DNA from: Rhodosorus marinus
Lineage: Eukaryota > Rhodophyta > Stylonematophyceae > Stylonematales > Stylonemataceae
Direction of reading: 5' to 3'
DNA: 64,000 nt
NCBI GenBank assembly: GCA_029953675.1
Contig: JAMWBK010000001.1
Location: 781,001-845,000, forward strand
The translations under genes and the position numbers were made by a program. Positions 1 through 9,546 of the stretch are shown here, in pieces. Positions within the stretch are counted from its first letter, which is position 1. Each line of letters opens with the position of its first letter. The notes beneath the pieces were generated by a model. That model made no database searches. It worked only from the letters and a program-made list of their open reading frames with translations, and was not told where the DNA came from.

Positions 1-135
1 TGTGGTATTATAGTAGTTACCCCATTCCGAACACAACAGCGTCTGCTCAGAAGTAAACCAACACATGACGTTTCTTCAGAGGAAACGCCCACTCAGCGGC
101 GGTCGGTCCCGATGAACACTTCCTGGTGGGGTCAT
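1..135 (+). other. 5S rRNA-like sequence, degenerate or coincidental
   Basis: Positions 21-33 read CCCCATTCCGAAC, like the loop B/C region of many 5S rRNAs, followed at about 50-60 by AGAAGTAAACC, which recalls the GAAGTTAAGC block. A stretch near 105-125 (TGAACAC..CTGGTG) loosely recalls the 3' half. The two blocks lie about 13 nt further apart than in a normal 5S gene, no convincing terminal helix was found, and there is no nearby T-run terminator. The window edge may cut the 5' end. It may be a 5S pseudogene or chance similarity. Confidence 0.2.
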
Positions 136-952
136 CCAAAATTATACTAATAAAAACAGGTACATCAACGTTCCTGAGTATGATTGGTAAATTTATTAGA
201 TTAAGGGCGCTAATAACTAATTAATACAGTAGATTAACTAGGATAAGGCTTTAAGATTTTTAATTGGTCAAGAAAAGAGTTAAGGGATAATACATTGCTA
301 ATTACTGGTCGATTGGGGAGGAGTGGTTCGGTTGCCTGTTGCCTTAGATTGGGTTTATGGAGCACGCTGAAGAACAAGGGCTAGAGCGCTGGTTAGCCAG
401 GGCTTTCATGTCGACAGCATATAGAACCAGAAACATGCCCAGAGACTAGCTGAATTCTCGCGCTGGGCTTCTTTTTTTGAACAAGAATCGATATCCCTTT
501 CTCCTCCGACGAATTGAACACGCGCGAAATGCTGAAAAGCACGGGTATTGCTGTGCTTGGCTCACACGATTCTCACATGAACACGGTCAGGTGCTGCAGA
601 AGGATACAGGCACTTGCCTGACCACAGCAAAAACTTCGGATACGGCGATTCTCCTTAATAGCGCGAAACGCTTTATTTACAAGGGTTAGAATTCAGCCAG
701 ACGGTTTAACAAGCCACTTCAAATTAACGCCAATCAAACTTTGATTCTGGAACTCAGTGATCTTCAAGCACACAGAGATATGCGTCTCAAACCACATGGC
801 GTTCAAAAGTATTCCTCAATGGCAGCTTCTTGGACAGTTCTCCGAAACCTTTTTGACTGCTCGTCTGAACAGAAATGCGCTTTTCATAGCTGGAGAAATT
901 GAAACGTTCAGGTTCGGGTAAGAAAATGATGCGGCGATATTCAAACATGATT
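136..952. other. Intergenic, no gene recognised
   Basis: AT-rich to about 300, then mixed composition. The open frames here are short and match nothing I know. The right-hand part probably holds the 3' untranslated region of the minus-strand gene that ends at 953. Confidence 0.4.
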
Positions 953-1464
953 TCAGCTTGACACTTTTGTTTCTCTCCCAACGCGCTTGGCCTCACTCTC
1001 AGATTTTTCCTTTCCGCCTGTTTTCGGCGTTCGACTCAATTCTTCTTGCGCCTTTGCTCTGAGGGCTTGCACAAAACGTGGTTCTTGAAACTTCCCAAGA
1101 CCTCCTGCAAAAGGTTCTCCTTGTACTGATCCCTTGGGTCCGCTTGAAACCTGGTTCATCAAAGCGCGGAAAAGCTTTCTGGATTTGGGGCTCCCTCTCG
1201 CCGCTGCTTGTGACTTTGCAAACCTCAAAGGTTGTCTTGATAGGGAAGCAGGTATGGGAGCGCCGCCAATATGTACATGATTCCTATTCAATGGACAGGA
1301 AGAAGAGACCCTCAACACGCACGAAGCAAAACGGAGGAGGAAAGTGCGACAAGGTTTCGGCCATGACAAAACCAACGTCATTCATATCGACAAGCGTTTC
1401 TGAGCAGTCAAACGCCTCCAACTTACCCAAAGAAAACTATCCGTCTAAGCGAAGACGAAAGCAT
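953..1464 (-). CDS. Small basic protein, probably mitochondrial, function unknown
   Basis: Two exons on the minus strand: 1464-1427 and 1283-953. The 143-nt intron has a canonical donor (GG|GTAAGT) and a TAG acceptor, and joining them keeps one frame of about 122 residues. The start was chosen because the short first exon gives MLSSSLRRIVFFG, which looks like a mitochondrial presequence (basic, hydroxylated, no acids). The rest is basic and probably soluble, with a KLFRAL segment and a charged C-terminal tail rich in Lys, Glu and Ser. I recognise no family. The purine-rich strand upstream (about 1465-1785) resembles the leaders of other genes here. The clean splice sites and lysine/glutamate-rich composition argue for a real gene; the function is unknown. 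Confidence 0.55.
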
Positions 1465-2910
1465 CGATCCTGAACTCCCCTTTGAGCTGTGCACAAAGAG
1501 CAGTTGGCGTTTACAAGCCGGGGAAGACTTAAAATTCTTCCACTCTCTCCTAACAACAACTTTCTCAATTCGCACAAAACAAAACCCAGCAGCGCGTTCA
1601 ACACCTCTTCTCCGAGACAGACAGTACTCGCAGTTCAAACCTTGTGAGAAGAAAAAAAACACAACCAAAGCCAAACCTCCAAAACCGCTCCCCTCCCCCT
1701 CCTCCCCTCCAAACAAACAACCAACCAAACAAATACAGAAACCTATCCACTCCTCCACCTTCTCATGGATAAACAATGGTAACAATCCTTCAACCAGTCA
1801 CCTCCGATCCCATTTCCTATTCTCATCCCTCTTGACACATCTTGTTAGTCCTACCTGACTCAACCCCCCTTTTCGAAAGCCCCCACACTGAAAACCCTAT
1901 TCACATGCATCTTAACATTTCCCAAACCTACTCCTCCTCCCCACCCCCCAGACCTTTTTTCAGTTAACCGAAAAATCAAGAATTATGTGAATAATATTAC
2001 ATTCAGTGTACAGAGTTATATTTCACAAACGGCTATCTCGTTCTATATATGACGCAAGCATAGATATCTTAAAATTAGTAAGCTTAAATAAGATATACCA
2101 TAATTAGGATCCTTTGTCATAGATAAAACACCGCCAATGTCTCATATTTGATTTTATTTTATCTTCTTCTGATTTAGGAGCTATAATAAGAACATTTAGT
2201 ACTAGTTTTTGATTCATATAAACGTGCAATAATTTGATGTGTAAATATAGGATGTAGTTTTAGTTTTGAAATATATTCTTCCGAGTACATGGGGACGGAA
2301 TTTTTCAAAAACTTTTCTTTTCTTTTTTTTTCGGTTGGAGATAATTTAGCCGGCCCATTTTTTATTTTTTTTCTACCCGTCGTCTGTCATACATGTTTGG
2401 GTATTTATGTATAGAATAAATAATTATAGTGCTTTTGAATATATGGTTTAAAAAATGTATCCTCCCTAAGAAAAGCGTTAAGAACGGAAGAAAAGCGTCG
2501 ATTTGAGTGCAGCGGATATGCACGTAGTAATTTCTAGTACACACAGGATGTGTACGAACAGCGTGAACTGTACTAGAGGACCTTCCGTGGAAAGCTATGA
2601 GGAGACTCGGTCGCGTCGATATCCTGAGCTGCTTTGATGCTTTGTCAAATAGATATCATTAGTTTTATTATCTGTTGCCAATACAAACCAAACCCAAGCT
2701 TATGGACTATGAATCAGTTTTCTTACTTCTTTTGCGCCCTGACCGGTTCCTATCTGGGATGGAATTTCGCTCGGTACTTTCACCTCCGAGTCTAAGCTGT
2801 GGTAACCGTGAACCCCAGACTAAGCACAAACCTAACCTGTTTGTACGTGCTCGGGCGCATAGATCCCACTGTACATCTCTTCATGCGCCTTTTCAGTGTC
2901 AAACGTAAAA
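1465..2910. other. Intergenic: leader and promoter of the 1464 gene, 3' flank of TRAPPC4
   Basis: 1465-1950 is strongly pyrimidine-biased on the plus strand and is probably the leader of the minus-strand gene starting at 1464. 1970-2470 is AT-rich. The open frames at 2675-2981 run across the 3' flank and end of TRAPPC4 in other frames and have no recognisable product. Confidence 0.45.
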
Positions 2911-3681
2911 TCAGGTATTGTTGGTGCGGTTGTACTTGTCTACAAGAGCGCGCAGATGAATGTCCCATAGCTCGCACTTGATCGGCATGTCCATCTCGTA
3001 GAATGGGTTTTTCATGATGTAGTCCGCATACAGCAAATGAGCTTCCTTCTGTTTTCGATCAAAGAGCATGAAGACACATTCTCAGTCGGGAACTTGTCAC
3101 TTTGATCTTCCAAGGTACTAATTGATCCATCCTCTTTGCAATTGATCGCATCTCGATCAGGACAAATTACTGAAGTATCGAGAGGGAAGCGCTTGGTTGG
3201 ATTGGCGTAGTCGCAGATCCGGTGAAAGGTTGTTCACTTTCTGATCGTGCTGATACTTATTCAGAACAAAACAACGTTGTTGCTGGAATGCTTACCAGAA
3301 ATTCTGCCAATTTTTCTGCCTTTGGGCTTCCCGTAACGAAAAACTGAACTTTCGTCGCTGTGTAGAAAGATCGAAGCACAAAATCAGAAGTCTCCATAAA
3401 CTCTATAGCACCCACGCCGTCGATCCCCTTAGTTGGTGAAACCTCGTTCACCATCAGCTGCATCCTACAATATCACATGGCACAGCGGTTGATTTCAGAA
3501 ACCTCTAAGAAGCCCGTAAAAACACACTTTCTCCAGATCAGATTCCAAACCCTCACCCATGAAACGTCGACGCCAAATGTAGGTAGTCATTCTGCCTCAG
3601 TGGCGGATCGCTACTAAACGATCGATGGAAGATCAATCCACCAGCCTTGTTCACTACAAAGAACGACTTGAGATAAGGCAT
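2911..3681 (-). CDS. TRAPPC4: TRAPP complex subunit 4 (Trs23, sybindin family)
   Basis: Three exons on the minus strand: 3681-3557, 3464-3296 and 3048-2911, giving 143 residues. TRAPPC4 is a longin-fold core subunit of the TRAPP complexes, which activate Rab1-type GTPases for ER-to-Golgi and Golgi traffic. The N-terminus reads VVNKAGGLIF as in the family; the second exon carries LASTFHG across the splice and a GIDGVGAIEF segment; the last exon carries YIMKNPFYEMDMPIKCELWD, the most conserved block of the family. The length matches plant Trs23 (about 140 residues) and lacks the PDZ-like insert of the animal protein. It is divergent from ESF1 with about 340 bp between start codons. Family assignment is secure. 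Confidence 0.94.
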
Positions 3682-4024
3682 ACCTTCGTTAAAAAGCTAC
3701 TATAATGAATCAAAAGACTATTAATAGACGTTTCGCGTAATGAGAGAAACTCGTCTGCGTAGGCACCCTCACCCTCCTCGAGACTTAAGACGTAGCCTTG
3801 TTAACATCGCTGGGCGGGTCTCGGATGACAGTGCTTTGAAAGTATAGTTCATCGGGAAGGTCTATCTTCGAATGGATGCTGATGGAAACTGAAACGGGTC
3901 CGATAATTTCAAGTTTAGAGCGATTGAGCAGGTGGTCTTCGTCCTGGGTTGAGAGTGAAGCATCCTGTTAGTCTGTTGTTGGCCGTGAGTGTTAGGTTTA
4001 GGTTTGGTGTGTGTTTTTTTTGAG
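3682..4024. promoter_or_regulatory. Shared divergent upstream region of TRAPPC4 and ESF1
   Basis: This 343-bp gap separates two divergent start codons, so both promoters must lie in it or in the leaders. A T8 tract (4014-4021) sits just before the ESF1 start, a feature repeated at other genes in this window. No defined core element was identified. Confidence 0.4.
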
Positions 4025-6231
4025 ATGGGGAGAAAGGAATCTGAGGCGAAGAGAAGGGTTGGAGCGTCTGTGATAGACGATGAACGCTTCCAGAGAATAC
4101 ATTCGGATCCCAGGTTTAGGAGGGATCCGAAAAAGGCTATGCGCCGGCCGTATCAAGGGAAGAAGCCGGACGCCGGCGGTGGTGTTGGAGAGTCTGCAAT
4201 TGATAGGCGGTTTGAGATTGCAGAAGATGATTACAGGTTTGAAAAGACTTTAGAAGTTGACAAGTATGGACGAAAGCTCGTCGCGGATGTAGACTTGGAA
4301 GAGGAGCAACTGGTTCATGAGGAGAGTTCCGACTCTGAAGTTTCAGACGGCTTCTCCGGATCTGATGCCGAAGTCCCAGGGCTCAAGCTTGAGGAGGAAA
4401 CCATCACGTATGGTGAAGAGACCCGTAGACTGGCTTTGCTTTCTATGAATTGGGACCAAATGACTGCCATCGATGTTCTTGTAGCCTTGAGCAGTTTCTG
4501 TCCTAGCAATGGGAAGGTACGCATGCCCGCCGAGTCATTGATTCTTGGTTCTTGGATTGTCCTATTCACTGGTTTCGAAAAACTCGACTGGTTTAGATAT
4601 TGGAAGTCAACGTCGTCAAGTCCAATTTTGGCCTTGAGCAAATGAAGAGGGAAGCTCTGCATGGGCCTGACGTTGCCCTGAACGCTACCGAGAACCGGAC
4701 AGATTCAGTTGCAGGATCTCAGAGTGGTGACGATGGTGAAGACGACGACGAGCTTGGAGGAGACAACAGCGATGAGGGGGAAAGCGACGACGACGAGGTT
4801 GATATCTTTGAAGATTACAGGAAGGATCCAAAGGCACAGGCCAAGGAGACGAACGAGCTCGTTCGCAACTACGAAAAGAGCCGGTTGAAGTACTTCTATG
4901 CCGTAGCTAAGTGCGACTCTGTAGCGACCGCTGCACACTTGTACAACCAGTGCGACGGTGCAGAGTATGGACGAAGCGGGAACACGTTTGACCTTCGTTT
5001 TATCCCAGACGAAGTTGAAATTACGAATCCAGTCCGCGATTCGGCGACTGAGGTAAGTACACCTGTTGCGGAAAGGAGAGCGTTTCCGAAGGACGAAGGA
5101 GCTGACCAAACACAAACATCGTATGCACAGATTCCAACGCACTACAAACCGCCGACGTTTACAACGAAAGCTCTGCAGAATACTCAAGTTGAGCTCACAT
5201 GGGATCGGGATCCAGAATCGAGGACGGTCCTTAGGAAAAAGTTTATGAAGGAAGATGAAATGTTGGAACAGGACCTTCAGGCTTACCTTGCGAATTCCAG
5301 CAGTGAGGAGGATTCAGCTGACGGCAACGCGAAGACGAAAAGGGCTGCCTTATTAGGTGAACCTAAAGTCGAGGACGACGATCTCAAGCTGGCGGGATTA
5401 GAGGAGGCTGACGGCGACTCCTCGGTTGAGGAAGTTGAGGATTTGGAGATACAGTTTGAACCAGGATTGGTGCGCCGTGGATGCGCTCTTTAGTTTTGGC
5501 GAAGCTCGATGGGTTTCTGTTCATATTTTGCACCATGTTCTTACCTGATTTGTTTGCTTACGTAGGGCGATGCCGCGGAAGAGATTTTGAACTTGGCGGA
5601 GGAGAAGAAGGCTCAAAGTTCGGAAAATCCATGGGAGGCTCGATTGCGAAGGATGAGGGAGAGGAAGAAGGAGAAGAAGAGGGCAAGGAAGGAGAAAATT
5701 CTAAAAGGAAAGCAGGGTAGTGGAGAGCCGGGCGCGGATGAGTTCTTTGTGGAGCATGATGAGGAGGAACAGAAGGAGAAGGAATTAAAGCGGTTGGAGC
5801 TTCTCATGATGGATACAAGAGAACGGGCTGAGGACGAATCGGAAGAGGACGAAGAAGCACGTTTGAAGAAACGGGGAAAATCGAAGCAGGCGATGAGAGA
5901 GCGAAGGAAGGAGAAGGGGAAGGAGAGCAAATTCAAAGCTGACCTGAGCGATAAGCGATTCGAGGCTGTTCTTACGTCGAGCGAGTTCGCTCTCGATCCC
6001 ACGCATCCGAAGTTTGCCAAGAACCGTGGTACTGGGGCTTTGCTTAAGGCCAGAAGCGAGACTCGCCAAAAAGCTATTAAGCAACAGAAACGAGCGGAGC
6101 TTCCGGATCAAGCAGAAACAGCAAAAAGATCGAAAGCATCTGCAGCTGGGGACCTCCAAGCTCTAGCTCAACGTCTGAAGAGAAAACTCGCACGGGCCGA
6201 GAAAAAGCCGCGGAAAAGGACAAAAATTTGA
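4025..6231 (+). CDS. ESF1: ESF1-like nucleolar pre-rRNA processing protein
   Basis: Four exons: 4025-4516, 4597-5052, 5131-5469 and 5566-6231, about 650 residues. ESF1 is a nucleolar factor of the small-subunit processome needed for 18S rRNA maturation. The N-terminus has the repeated DxRF motifs (DERFQRI, DPRFRR, DRRFEI). Then comes TRRLALLSMNWDQMTAIDVL, the start of the conserved NUC153-linked core, with KYFYAVAKCDS and DLRFIPDEVE. Acidic Ser/Asp/Glu stretches follow, and the C-terminal NUC153 block reads DKRFEAVL..FALDPTHPKF, ending in a Lys/Arg tail. The start at 4025 gives MGRKESEAKRR; an in-frame upstream start would add 12 hydrophobic residues and is less likely. The second intron (5053-5130) is 78 nt with no in-frame stop, so unspliced RNA stays open. 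The gene faces RRP15, 102 bp away. Confidence 0.95.
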
Positions 6232-6333
6232 GGTCTGCACATTAACATGGTATAAACCGTTACGTGTAAAAGTATACTGCACAACATATATATTAAAAGG
6301 AGTACCCTGCCAATGGAAAAAAGGAAACAAGCA

Positions 6334-7100
6334 TCACCCAGAGTCATCGCTCCCCTCGCTCGCCTCACTCTCATCGTCGTCTTCACCCTCCTCATCATCA
6401 TCACTTCCCAAGCTCAGGTCACCGTCAATAGTTTCCTGTAACATCTCTTCTTCCTCAGAATCAACATCATTACGATCCCAGTCCTTCAGCTTGGATGACG
6501 CCTTGGATTCTCCCTCAGCGGTCAGGGCCGCCCATTCTCCTCTTCCTTTGGCTTCACCGTCGTCGATATCAACATCTCCCGGGGAGAAGTCATTACCTTC
6601 CTTAACCATCCTCATAAACTCGTCCTTGTTAACGGTTTTTGACTTCCTCTTGTTTTCCTTTTTCTCTTCGTCACGCACCGAGTCTCTCTGGACCTTTGCA
6701 ACAGCGTTGAAGAGAGCCACTGCACCCTGCGAGGACACACGCGACAAGGGGTCCCGTAGGGTAGGAGCATAAGATCAAGTGAAGAAGAGCGTAGAAGAAC
6801 TGCAACTCAACGAATGGCTAAGCCTACCTTTGTTGCGATCCTCCTGAGACGACGCTCTTTCTCAATATCCGTAGCGGCGTCGGGGATCACTCTAGCATTC
6901 TCAGCCAATTTCAACCTATCCGACCGTCGTATAACCTCGTCCTTGACCTTCTGCTTCTCTCGCTTCCTCATCAGCTTCCGTCGCTTTAAATGCTTTCCCT
7001 CCGGAAGCTCAATCCCATCAGATCCATCCTTCTCACCCGGTGCCCGAGATAAGATCTTCCCCAACGCACTCCCGAAATGTTCAACTTCTGTACTGTCCAT
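6334..7100 (-). CDS. RRP15: RRP15-like ribosomal RNA processing protein
   Basis: Two exons on the minus strand: 7100-6828 and 6726-6334, 221 residues. Rrp15 is a nucleolar component of pre-60S particles needed for processing towards 25S/28S and 5.8S rRNA. The first exon has FGSALGKILS followed by a basic Lys/Arg-rich region (HLKRRKLMRKREKQKVKDEV). The splice joins RRLRRIATK to GAVALFNAVAKVQ, the family's hallmark 'RR.A..GV..LFNAV' block. The C-terminus is very acidic (Asp/Glu/Ser), as in other Rrp15 proteins. The start was chosen at MDSTEVEHFG rather than the frame extension upstream, which is Phe/Val-rich and leader-like. Its convergent neighbour ESF1 also works in the nucleolus. Confidence 0.92.
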
Positions 7101-7147
7101 ACTGAAAACCAAAACAAAACAGATCCTAAAATCCACACGCAGTCCAC

Positions 7148-7448
7148 TGCACCCACCTCAGTCTAAACACCAACAGAACCCTATTGGCAAAAGACCAGAA
7201 TTCTCCGCTGTCCACCAAATCCCGGATGGCCGTTTTTTATCACCGTCGTGTCGCTGCAAGCAAAAGTCACCAACCCCACTGCGGCGGGAAACAGCTGCGA
7301 CTTGCGCTCGATTAAGAATATCCACAAAAAAATTTAGCAGCGCACCGCTCTTCAGTCCAAACGCAGAAGAACCCTATTCACGAGCCCGGAACACTTTCCG
7401 CCCCCCACCAAATCCTCATTTTTTATCACCATCGCCGCGATGTCAACA
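7148..7448 (+). repeat. Imperfect direct duplication of about 110 bp
   Basis: Two related stretches, about 7150-7262 and 7346-7448, share AGAACCCTATT, CCACCAAATCC and TTTTTTATCACC blocks in the same order, with many substitutions. A third TTTTTATCACCGTCGTCG copy appears near 7651. The region lies upstream of RRP15 and borders the copia-like relic, so it may be part of that element. Confidence 0.55.
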
Positions 7449-7524
7449 AAACCCGAGCTTGCTTACTGATCCATTCATTCAGAGCCTAGCTACCCTAGCG
7501 GAACGGAAAGGGAGATGCTGATGA

Positions 7525-8163
7525 CGCGCATCCAACAACAAAGCTGCGTTCGAACTCCAGAGACTTAACAGGCAGCTCCGTGAGGAGGCTACCGCTTCAC
7601 AGCGCATCGGACAGCCAAGGAATTTGCAGTCGACGGAATCCCGCAATGACTTTTTATCACCGTCGTCGTCCGAGAGGAAAGTATTACCACTTGACCGTCT
7701 TCAAGACGGTCGCGTCCCGCCCTGGAGATGTAGCTGTAGTTGAAGAGTGTTCATTTGAATCTTTTGGACCACCCGACGGCGACGAAAAGTGACAACGAGT
7801 ATGTTACTGCGGTCTTATCCAGGGCTCTGGTAAGGTCCTGAATTGGACTTTGCCTTTTCTACTGGTCGTAGGGCGGTTGATATAGTTCAACGCGAACGCG
7901 ATGACGTGTGGGCACGAGTATATGGGACCGGTCGCCAGGGCGAGACAGCACGCGAGTTGCTTAGCCAGCTGGATTCGGAGATAAAGGCAATCTCCGCATT
8001 CCCCTCAACCGACGAGCAAGAGCGACGATTCGCCATCCTGGAAGACAGCGGGAGCTACGAGAGCTACCGCGACTTGACCGCCAAGAATGAGAGTGTCGTC
8101 ATAGACAACTCTACGTCGCGAGGAATATTCCAGACCCGTAACACAGAGTTGTCCATTACGTAA
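7525..8163 (+). pseudogene. Possible decayed Ty1/copia Gag-protease segment
   Basis: Several short open segments in changing frames read like one degraded protein: FELQRLNRQLREEATASQR (from about 7540), HLNLLDHPTATKSDNEYVTA (about 7750), and a longer piece (about 7875-8163) ending ESVVIDNSTSRGIFQTRN. The last resembles the copia aspartic protease core, normally (V/I)(I/L)DSGASxHIxxxxx, with Gly replaced by Asn and the active triad broken (DNS for DSG). A short GTAAGG...TAG segment at about 7831-7871 could be an intron or a decay gap. The assignment is tentative, but a clear copia reverse-transcriptase relic lies just to the right on the other strand. No long terminal repeats were found. Confidence 0.35.
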
Positions 8164-8558
8164 TACTGCTTGTAACTCAAGTAGGGAAGCTTTTTGTAGG
8201 TTTGCATCAACAGCGTCGCGACGGAGCAAAACACCGCTTCTTCACTGCCTTAGGCAGCCGCAGCCCTCCAAATGCCAAGCTAGCTTTCATCAGCGATAGG
8301 AGCAGAACATCGTTAGTCTACAGCCTGGGACAGGAGCGACAGGTTATCTAGTCGACTCATGCCAAAGGACTTCACAACTGTAGCCGTGATGTAGAAACGA
8401 TGGCGGCGTACTTGTTTGAGGAACAAGACGTCTGTGTGACTCCGTCGTCGTGGGAGCGAAACACTTCACCACTTGGACTGCATTTGAACCTGCGGAGCAG
8501 AACGTAAATATGACTTTGTCAAGCACACGGACCGGAAGAAAGGCCTCAAGATCCATTT

Positions 8559-8815
8559 TCAATTGACAAGACCCGTCTCTTTGACAGCCACATTGAAAAT
8601 CTGATTCAAGGCTCGGGCGGCCTGTTTTAAAGCGTAGAGTCCTTGGTTGAGTTGACAGATCCTGTCAGCGCCGTTGGAGTATTCCTTAGGCTGCTCCATG
8701 AAAACCTTCTCGTTCGGACACCATTAAGATAAGCTGCTTCTACGTCGTACTGCCGCGTCCTAAAGTTCCGACTAAGGCAAGCGGAAAAGCTATTCGTACG
8801 CCAAGACGAGGTCAC
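8559..8815 (-). pseudogene. Ty1/copia reverse transcriptase fragment with frameshift
   Basis: Read on the minus strand, RTRQYDVEAAYLNG is followed, after a one- or two-base frame change, by EKVFMEQPKEYSNGADRICQ and LNQGLYALKQAAR. These are the classic copia reverse-transcriptase signatures (xDVKTAFLNG, VYMxQPxGF, LxKSLYGLKQAPRxW). The frame shifts near 8715 and ends at a stop at 8559, and the catalytic YVDD block is not found downstream, so this is a dead fragment. Its orientation is opposite to the possible Gag-protease relic at 7525-8163, so the strip was rearranged or holds two insertions. Confidence 0.75.
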
Positions 8816-9546
8816 AGCTTGAGGCTTCGGTCTCCACCAGAAACGCCCTAGGGAAGACGCCGCGTGTTTGCCTTGATCTCCGCGTTTTGGCGCAGAACAT
8901 GGATAGAGCAGTGGGCGGCTAGCTTGTTTCGGATTCGCACTGCCAGCAGCAGGCGATCCTAGGCTCGCTCCCCAAGCCTGCGCTAGTGAGCTCCATGCTC
9001 GGCATGCGTATAAATGGATGGACGAGGTTTTGAACGTGAATTCATCAAACGTGCCACCCGGCTGCCATTTCGTGAGTACCGTCCTGAGCCCGAGAACTTA
9101 TCAAACGAACGAGCCAACTTCCTTTATAGTCACATAGTATACTGGCAGTTGTCCAAGAGCTTCTCATAATCCATAGGTCCAGGGTTCTCAGTCGAACAAG
9201 AGTTTTTCGAATTCAATATTGACCGCTAAATGAGTTCTTTTTTTTTTTCACGTACTAGGTTGCGTGAAAACATAGCTCCTGAATATCCGAACATCAGCTC
9301 GAAAACTCGAAATCAGTTTGTACCGAGCCTGTGGCGTTCTACCCTCGGGAAAGTAATGTCCTCTAAACCCAGTGACCAAATGAGCTGAACACATTCTGCA
9401 CACCTGACAACCGAGACCAACCGCACGGTCGGCGAAAGTCTCAAGGCAAAAAATGCATCCAACCGACCATTGTACCATTGTGCCCGGCTTTGCTGCAGAA
9501 CATCCTATTGACATTCACACGCGCAGTTCCAAAGAACTAGATTCAA
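8816..9546. other. No firm gene; copia-flanking DNA and HMG-CoA synthase 3' flank
   Basis: Nothing is recognised at 8816-9240. A minus-strand open frame at 9248-9514 (88 residues) starts close after the HMG-CoA synthase stop and contains CIFC..CQVCRMCSAH, a possible metal-binding Cys/His cluster. It matches no family I know and could be 3' untranslated sequence. Confidence 0.3.

Noticed and set aside
1423-1785. 120-residue minus-strand frame with Phe and Gly runs
   Set aside because: Only its last 13 residues are used (first exon of the 953-1464 gene). The rest is leader-like, low-complexity sequence.
6814-7521. 235-residue plus-strand frame
   Set aside because: It is antisense to RRP15 exon 1 over nearly half its length, and the rest is Pro/Ser/Arg-rich upstream DNA.
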